64,000 nt of DNA from Centroberyx gerrardi. Lineage: Eukaryota; Chordata; Actinopteri; Beryciformes; Berycidae. Location of the stretch: positions 16,185,881 through 16,249,880 of the forward strand of contig NC_136019.1 of the NCBI RefSeq assembly GCF_048128805.1, in the 5' to 3' direction. The position numbers and the translations under genes were made by a program. The number at the start of each line of letters is the position of its first letter. The first letter of the stretch is position 1. Below the pieces are notes generated by a model. That model was not told the DNA's origin. It worked only from the letters and a program-made list of their open reading frames with translations, and made no database searches. This document shows positions 58,122-64,000 of this stretch, in pieces.

Positions 58122-58194
58122 CAGGGGAGAGCGCGAACGCAGTCCCCCACTACCAGAAATTATGCAGTCGAGATTCCCACATTTGGGGAATTCG
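58122..58194 (-). ncRNA. U1 snRNA, 3' part only (about nt 92-164), inverted
   Basis: On the minus strand, from 58194 to 58122, the sequence reads CGAATTCCCCAAATGTGGGA, then the Sm-site region CTGCATAATTTCTGGTAGTG, then stem-loop IV GGGGACTGCGTTCGCGCTCT ending CCCCTG. This is the 3' part of U1 with very few changes. One is inside the Sm site, AATTTCTGG where AATTTGTGG is usual. Beyond the 3' end, GTGGGAAAAAAAGAT is a weak match to an snRNA 3' box. The fragment begins with CGA, the same three bases with which the plus-strand 5' part ends, so the two parts complement each other with a 3 nt overlap. Confidence 0.9.
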
Positions 58195-58225
58195 ACGAGT
58201 CTACGGTAGTGCAAAGTCTACAGTG

Positions 58226-58390
58226 ACTGTAGACAGTTACGCGTTCTGATTGGTCTAAGTCACTGTAGACAGTTACGCGTTCTGATTGGTCTAACTCACT
58301 GTAGACTGACTGTAGACTCCCAATTGGATCGTAGAATTCGACTGTAGACTACCAATCATATGTCTCGACTGTAGACACTGTAGACTAACA
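58226..58390. repeat. 36 bp tandem repeat and ACTGTAGAC-rich cluster
   Basis: Two nearly identical 36 bp units (58226-58261 and 58262-58297, differing at one base) contain CTGATTGGTCTAA, an inverted-CCAAT-like word. They are followed by several more ACTGTAGAC words up to 58390, some arranged as GTCTACAGTGACTGTAGAC near-palindromes. Related words (TAATTGGTCTAAAGTCTACA) occur at 57369-57390 beside the other U1 break. Confidence 0.8.
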
Positions 58391-58462
58391 ATCACACGTC
58401 GATATGCAAATCTGAATTTAGCGTAGCAGCAAAACAACAGCAAAGCTCGAAATCGGAATTCT

Positions 58463-58961
58463 TTAAACACTAGAACCGCCACAGGGTAAGTACCCCAGTC
58501 TTTGACTTGTCCTAAAATTGTGTTATGTAGCATCCCCTATTGTTAAAAACAGTAAAGATAAAAACAGATTTAAAAAATGGGCATTCTATAATCGCCAGCG
58601 TATAAAATTTACCCGCTATAGAATATGGCTATTTTCGCGCAATTAATTTTGCGCGTTTAAAGTCAATATGGACAAAAGAAAGAGATTCATGGATGCCACA
58701 CAGGCAGAGTGATGGAGAGTCTGATGGTGGAGAGGTATCAGGACTGAGCGACGTGTCATGGGTTGACTCCTCTGACGGGTCATCTGACAGCGATCAACCT
58801 CCGGGAAAAGTGAGGGCGTCCAGGACAAAAACACAGGTGATGATTAAACATACTAATTTTGTGACTTTAGACATGTATTCGTGAAAACATTGCCTTAATA
58901 CAGTGAAAGAATGCAGAGGCTACGTGCACGGGTCAATTTTACCCGTTGGCGGTTTTAGGTG
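58463..58961. mobile_element. piggyBac-like element relic
   Basis: The left end TTAAACACTAGAACCGCCAC contains TTAA, the piggyBac target site. The right end, on the other strand, reads ACCTAAAACCGCCAACGGGT, similar to the left CTAGAACCGCCACAGGGT. A short start ATG...MDKRKRF at 58668 and an acidic Ser/Asp-rich stretch (SWVDSSDGSSDSDQ, 58757-58798) resemble the acidic N-terminus of piggyBac-type transposases, but the frame is broken and the catalytic domain is absent. The right TTAA is not seen. Confidence 0.5.
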
Positions 58962-59039
58962 TGCAACGACACCCGGTCTTTTTTGACCCGGCCTAAACAT
59001 TGCCTTGTTATTAATCTCTATACTGTAGGCCTACTTCTG

Positions 59040-59096
59040 CACCTTGACCACCCGAATTTCCCTATCTGGGATAATAAAGTTTACCTTGACCTATAC
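59040..59096. mobile_element. Possible LINE/SINE 3' tail
   Basis: GAATTTCCCTATCTGGGATA followed by ATAAAGTTTACCTTGACC resembles the GAATTTCCC...GGGATCAATAAAGT tail ending many fish non-LTR retroposon copies. Confidence 0.35.
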
Positions 59097-59442
59097 GTTA
59101 CCATACCAAATCTTGAACTCCAAAAACAACCCATCACTCATTAATAAATAGGTAATTAACTCTTATTCAGTGTTTCAGAGGTCAGGGAGACTGTATTTTT
59201 GAGGTTTTACACCTTCGTTTTTTTATCATTTTTCCCTGCTGTCAAAAAACACCCACTAGCACAAAATACCATGGCCTATGTTATCCAAGACAGGAGAATA
59301 TAACAACTACAATGATTTCTCTGTGTGTTTTTTGCCTCCAATGTTATCTGTAAGGCAGCGCTGCCTCCCAGGCTATGGCTATGGCAGGGGTATATGGAAT
59401 ATGGTATAGGGGTATATTCCAAGGAATAATAATATAATTATA

Positions 59443-59653
59443 ATAATATCAAATAAAGGCCAATAGCAGCATATGACTTTCTGTGCTTTCTTCTGTTCTG
59501 TGCTAACACAGGTGAAGTGAGTTATACCCGTTGGTGGTAGCCAGACTTGTAGAGGTGCACATTCCGTCCTCTACCCACACACTCATCACCTCGAGGACAC
59601 TTCAGGGAGTACCTCCACACAGGGCGCCACACAAAGACGCGGCTCTGAAAAAA
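59443..59653 (-). repeat. Inverted partial copy of an exon of the transposase-like gene (left arm)
   Basis: Read on the minus strand this matches 61636-61880, covering the exon end that encodes RVFVWxPVWRYSLKCPRGDE and CVGRG.NVHLYKSGYH.R, its donor site and intron sequence (AAAGGCCAATAGCAGCATAT), with a gap of about 50 bp in the intron part. The arms are roughly 90% identical by eye. Confidence 0.85.
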
Positions 59654-59757
59654 TATAATTATATAAATAATTATAATAATAATGTTGTTTTGTTGTTGTT
59701 GCTGCTGTTGTGGTGGTGTTACTGTATCTAAGTGTATTTCAGTAGCTACAACTGAAG

Positions 59758-62700
59758 ATGGCAACCCCAGTAATCCGCGTCGTCAAGCCAGATGCCCCTG
59801 CAAATCGTCAACAGGCCGTACTGATGGCGACCAAAGAGGCTCGTTACTATCGGGATAAAAGGATGGTCTTCCCCAAACCTCCACAAGAGCTGCTCAACCA
59901 GGCCACTGCCCTGGCCCACGCAGAGAAGCTCCTTCGAGCAGAGGGTATCCCCGCGCTGTCGCGTCAGCTGTGCCTGGGAAAGCTGGTGGTGCCATTTGGC
60001 CAGTATGAGAATGCACCATTCCACTGGCTTGTGGCAAACGATGTGGGCTACATGAAGTAGTAAGCATATTATATTTAATACCATTGCAGGCTATGCATTT
60101 TAAATACCATTTTGATGGCATGCTTAAAATAAATTACCTGTATATCTGTTTGCACAAAACTATGGCTATTATCAGTGTTTATTATTCATCTTTGCAAAGT
60201 TTCTTTACTCATTATCACAATTGCAGTGATATTAATGATGACGGTACTAAGTTGATGTATATGATTCCAGCGTGCTTGACAAGCACAGATCAGAGGTGAC
60301 AAACCCACATAGAAAGGGAGAGATTGTGAACCAGTGGGTGAAAGACTACCTCACAGAATATGCAGAGAGCTTCCCACAAGTCTCCAGTCTCCTTGAAGCC
60401 AACATCGACAGGTGTATCTACGGTCAGAGAGGGTTTGAGGATCACACCTTTCAAGAGATGTGGGAACTCTACAGCCAGTACCACACCTAAAAGGACAGGC
60501 CAGAGCAATTCAGTGATGAGCAGAGGGAGATAATAAAGAAGGCAAACAGTTCTGTGAGGAGGTGGTTGAACACACCAGTGACCCACATCACAAGCGTGCA
60601 GATGAAGAGGTTCAGAAAATATATTCATGACAAGGATCAAGTAAATATTGATTTGATTATTTATTTGTTATGAAACAGGAAGAGCAAAATAGCATAGTAA
60701 ATGAAAATTGTTCAAATTACTGATATTTTAAGCACTTCGGCTGAAAGTGTTTGTTTGCTTTTGGTAATTAAAAACTGGTACGTCATAAAATCTAGATAGT
60801 TACATTACATTTGTTGTCCAGCAACCGCAGGCAAGCACCTCCAAGTGTGATCCTTCATCATGGTCAGGTGATGACACTGAACTGGTAGCTGCAAGCCAGG
60901 CTGTGGAAGGTAAGTGAGATACAGAGTTAATAGACATCAAACCGTTTTTAAAAAAATTCTTAAAATAAAAAAAAATTCTTAAATAAAGAATTTTAAATTC
61001 TTAGAGTAATTCTTAGGTAAATTCTTAGACTTGCTCAAGTCCCAAGAGTCCCCATTCATGGGCGAGACTAGCAGTCAGTCTCTGGATTCCCAGTCCCAGG
61101 GTTCCCGGCCCACAGACAAGACCAAGCAGCCTGAGTGTACTGTCTGGCCGAAACAGCCTGAGGCCGCTGTCCGGCCCAAGCAGCATGTGTCCACTAGCCA
61201 GCCCACAGAGTCCCCGTCCACAACCAAGGGTTATGATTATCCCGTGGAATCACCTCTGAGTCACCTCCCTGTAAGTGATATTCACATTATATGCAAACAA
61301 TGTAAATGAGAACAATTTGTTTTACATGTTTTTTAAATTGGTTTTATGTTTTAACATTACTTTGTACACAATAATAACCAAATGTTTTGTATGCATTATG
61401 TGTTTTGCAGGTGGAGCTAGAGGGTTGGGTGCGTCCGTGGGAAAACCCCAATGGCATCCCATCTGCCGACATTTCCTGGCTCAAAGAGGACACAGAAAGA
61501 GGGCTGTTCACCCCCGTTCAAATCTACAAGGACAACACTGGTCTGTTCAAGAGGCGACGGGTGATGAAATAAGACCGCATGTGGTTTTACCCACCAGAAC
61601 CTCCCGGCTATGTCAGGGGTGCTCTGCCAACTCCACAGCTCTTTTTTCGGAGCCGCGTCTTTGTGTGGCACCCTGTGTGGAGGTACTCCCTGAAGTGTCC
61701 TCGAGGTGATGAGTGTGTGGGTAGAGGACAGAATGTGCACCTCTACAAGTCTGGCTACCACCACCGGGTATAACTCACTTCACCTGTGTTAGAGTTATTA
61801 CATTACAGTTGAATATTTATTACTATGTATGTAAACATGCAAGAAAAAAAAGAGCACAGAAAGTCATATGCTGCTATTGGCCTTTATTTGATTTGATTTT
61901 TTCCCCACAGGTACGTCACATCAGTGATGTATCTGGTTGGTATGCCATGCTGACGGAGGTCCTGTGCTGTGGACAGTGCCTCAAGGCAGCCAGGAGCGGA
62001 GAAGGTGGCTCAATGGGTCGGTGGCTTGCGTGGGATCCCACTATTTTATCACAACTTAGCAAGGCTCATCAAGCTGTTCCCTGCCATCCTCACCAGCAAG
62101 TGAGTATACTGAACATAATGTGTGCATTTAACAAACTTGAAAGTAGTCACTCAAATCAACCTCAACATAGTGATTGTGACTCTACTTACAGGCGTGGTGT
62201 GGATAGGAATGTTGTGCGCCTTCTGAGGGACTGGACTGAAGGGAACACTATGGTCAAGGTGTGGCGGCAGATACAGGAGAATCACGTTGAGTACCTTCAA
62301 CGTAAGGACCTGTACACCACACTCCTCATGACTGTAGCGGAACCCGGAGGGATTGTCTCTGCATTTAGACACACATTCCAGGCTCCACCTCCTCCAAGAG
62401 AGCTTCCCTCCGCGCTGCTCTTGCGCCACGCCTTCCTGCTGGCAGAGGCCAACAATGTGCAGGATTACCGGAGCCGGATCCTCTCCACTTTTGGCACTGT
62501 GCTGAAAATGGATTCCACCAAGAAAGTATGTAAATCAAAACATAATGCCATACTGTATGATGCAAAACATATTGCAGTATTGTTTTGTTTTTATTCAGTT
62601 TTAAATTGAACAAATTTTCACACTGTTGTAAAATGATTAAGAAAAATCACATATCAATAGAATCTAACAGAGGTTATCACATTATGCAAACTTGACATAT

Positions 62701-62894
62701 TTTTTAGGTGGTGAAGAAGCTGTCCAGGGAGGGTCAAGGCTCAGCTGAGTGGTTCACCAGCATCGGAAACGAGCACTCCCAAATAGTTTCATTTGTGCTG
62801 ACCTGTGAGGAGTCCGCTAAGAAGCTGGAACCGATGTGCCATGGAGTCATGGAAAGGTTCCGGCTGGCCAATCAACCTGTCCCCAAAATCTTAT
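59758..62894 (+). pseudogene. Decayed spliced gene for a transposase-like protein (zinc-ribbon + RNase H-like fold), 5' part
   Basis: Probable exons are 59758-60059, 60269-60641, 60822-60909, 61029-61270, 61411-61767, 61911-62099, 62192-62525 and 62708-62894. The order of parts is: N-terminal region (MATPVIRVVKPDAPANRQQ, LGKLVVPFGQYENAPFHWL); helical region (EIVNQWVKDYLTEYAESFP); Ser/Pro/Lys-rich linker; a zinc-ribbon-like block with CPRGDEC, HLYKSGYHHR, VSGWYAMLTEVLCC and CGQC; a helical segment (VDRNVVRLLRDWTEGNT); and the beginning of an RNase H-like fold (FGTVLKMDSTKKVVKKL with the first Asp, then SIGNEHSQIVSFVLTCEES). It stops at QPVPKILY, just before the expected second acidic residue. 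Breaks seen: TAA in frame at 60488-60490 and 61570-61572, and a frameshift near 62072. I recall such proteins from fish as uncharacterised, carrying a domain of unknown function (DUF6729, I believe). The transposase role is inference from the fold. Confidence 0.65.
61636..61880 (+). repeat. Right arm of the 200 bp inverted repeat
   Basis: This is the presumably original exon-intron segment of the transposase-like gene. Its inverted copy is at 59443-59653. About 2 kb lies between the arms. Confidence 0.85.
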
Positions 62895-62904
62895 ATGGAT
62901 GCCA

Positions 62905-64000
62905 TATTTATACAATATACCATATACCATATTTCCCTTTAACACCTTTGTCCCTGCCGTGCTGGGTGTGGGCACATATTCCATCAGGGGGTAGTCTGGT
63001 GGAGGGAGGACTGCTGGCTGGTGTGGTGCTGGAGGTAGGTCTGCAGATGAGTTGGAGGTGGTCTTTGTGATGGTGGATGGCTGTTTTGTGGCGTGCATGT
63101 TGAGGAGCCTCTCTTGGCGACGGATGAAGTCCCGCACAGTCTTGATGTTAATTTTTGGTAGAGGAATGCCTGCTTTGCGCAGGACTGGATCCTCCACCAA
63201 AATCCGGTGCTGGATTCGCTCGTACGCCTTCAAGATGGTGCTCTTCTCAGGACTGCTGCGAGACCCTTGAGGTGAGCGCAACCACAACAGTTTCACCAGT
63301 GTGTACATCAGCCTGTTGTGCTGAGCACTGATGTCCTGTTGTGCTGGTGCATAGCGCTTGGCCATCTTTACCCTCTGTATCACAGCAGCATCAACAAGAT
63401 CATCCCTTTTTATGCGGCAGTAGAGGGTGTTGCCCCAGTGTGTTCTGTACAGCTGGTTGAACTGCTGCGGCTGCTTGTCATGCTCCTCCACTGCATTCCA
63501 GACTTCGAGGACCTTCCTCTGCTCAGTGGTAAGTGACAGCTTGTCCTCTGTCAGGCCAATCTCCACCAGCACAGAGCAGAACATTTCCAACTTTTGAAAG
63601 CCAGGAAGAGGGTTTGGACTGCAGGCATCCTCCTGTTAAAAAATTGCCATACGAATGCGGTAAGTTCAAATGCGTACATTGTCCAGCAACCAGTGCATTG
63701 TATTTCATTCTAGCAGACACAGTTACTCACAAAGGCCGGAGGGTGAACAGTGGAGGTTTTGTCGCTGGTGAGCGTAATGTGGGGCAGGACGGCATCCAGC
63801 ACATCGTCATGTGCCTCCACGTCGCTCTGGTACGCCTCGTCTGCCTCTGGATCTGGATCGGGCTGCCCAGGCTGAACCACCTCCTCCTCTGGACCAGGTC
63901 CATCGTTGACAATGTCCTGAAGAGAGAAGGGTCCAGATTCACCCGTGCTCTGGCTGAACAGGTACTCCAACCCGAGCAGCTCGTTGGAAGGGACATCAGC
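62905..64000 (-). CDS. C-terminal part of the same transposase-like family, opposite strand, partial
   Basis: Two in-frame exons on the minus strand, 64000-63731 (open at the window edge, acidic: DGPGPEEEVVQPGQPDPDPE) and 63632 to about 62930. They have a clean donor TTT|GTGAGTAAC and acceptor TTTTTTAACAG. The second exon carries LTEDKLSLTTEQRKVLEVWN, HWGNTLYCRIKRDDLVDAAV, VKMAKRYAPAQQDISAQHNR, LMYTLVKLLWLRSPQGS, AYERIQHRILVEDPVLRKAG and IRRQERLLNMHATKQ, then a Pro-rich tail ending near PSTAGTKVLKG. These are, from memory, the C-terminal features of the same fish protein family as the plus-strand fragment. No stop or frameshift is seen within this piece. Its upstream part lies beyond the window. 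The frame runs on leftward into the inverted partner, so the true end is near 62930. Confidence 0.6.

Noticed and set aside
59531..59731. Plus-strand frame in front of the transposase-like gene, and its near-twin on the minus strand at 61764-61417
   Set aside because: They are antisense readings of the inverted exon copies and not separate proteins.
1..64000. CRISPR arrays, bacterial operons, phage or viral genes
   Set aside because: Nothing of the sort is present. The window is spliced vertebrate DNA.

Overview
The window is vertebrate nuclear DNA, almost certainly from a teleost fish. The genes are split by GT-AG introns, microsatellites are dense (CA/TG, GA, TTTC, TCTTC), fish-type DNA-transposon relics sit in the introns, and every protein recognised has a vertebrate orthologue. 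Three genes could be assembled exon by exon with a continuous reading frame.

Layout. (1) 1-364: last coding exon of an unrecognised plus-strand gene with a His/Arg/Tyr-rich C-terminus. (2) 1.5-21.0 kb, minus strand: dctn1, the p150Glued subunit of dynactin. It has 30 coding exons summing to 3744 nt (1247 aa), a CAP-Gly exon near the N-terminus, a run of short basic exons, a non-coding first exon and a promoter with two ETS-like sites. (3) 23.8-50.2 kb, plus strand: tdrd7, a germ-granule scaffold with three LOTUS and three Tudor domains. It has 19 coding exons summing to 3477 nt (1158 aa). It is divergent from dctn1, and its long 3' region has taken in a 1.4 kb terminal-inverted-repeat transposon and a 316 bp hAT element. 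(4) 50.3-53.8 kb, minus strand: a calcium-binding protein of the CaBP family, most like CaBP4. It has 7 coding exons (231 aa), and its poly(A) signal lies about 117 bp from that of tdrd7, tail to tail. (5) 53.8-57.0 kb: no gene seen. (6) 57.0-58.4 kb: a broken U1 snRNA locus. (7) 58.4-64.0 kb: mobile-element territory with a piggyBac-like relic and a decayed, intron-containing gene that I read as a transposase-like protein (zinc-ribbon plus RNase H-like fold), present in two pieces facing each other.

The most unusual region is 57-64 kb. The first 94 nt of a U1 snRNA gene lie on the plus strand behind what looks like a proper snRNA promoter (ZNF143/Staf-like distal element, PSE-like element at about -60). 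The matching last ~70 nt lie about 800 bp away on the minus strand, and the two pieces abut at the same U1 position, between stem-loops II and III. A near-identical second copy of the ZNF143-like element sits between them. Further right, an exon of the transposase-like gene has an inverted partial copy about 2 kb away, and the gene's front and back parts point at each other. This is a cluster of inverted rearrangements or, less interestingly, of assembly errors. Elsewhere the points worth a second look are a GC-AG intron after the dctn1 CAP-Gly exon, UG/CA repeats abutting splice sites in both large genes, a pre-miRNA-like 99 nt hairpin in a tdrd7 intron, a decayed duplicate of a tdrd7 Tudor exon, and a 97 bp tandem duplication carrying the dctn1 poly(A) signal.

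The three recognised genes do not form a pathway: dynein-dynactin transport (dctn1), germ-cell and lens RNA granules (tdrd7) and photoreceptor-type Ca2+ signalling (CaBP4-like) are simply neighbours. Family assignments are from memory of the families. No database search was run.
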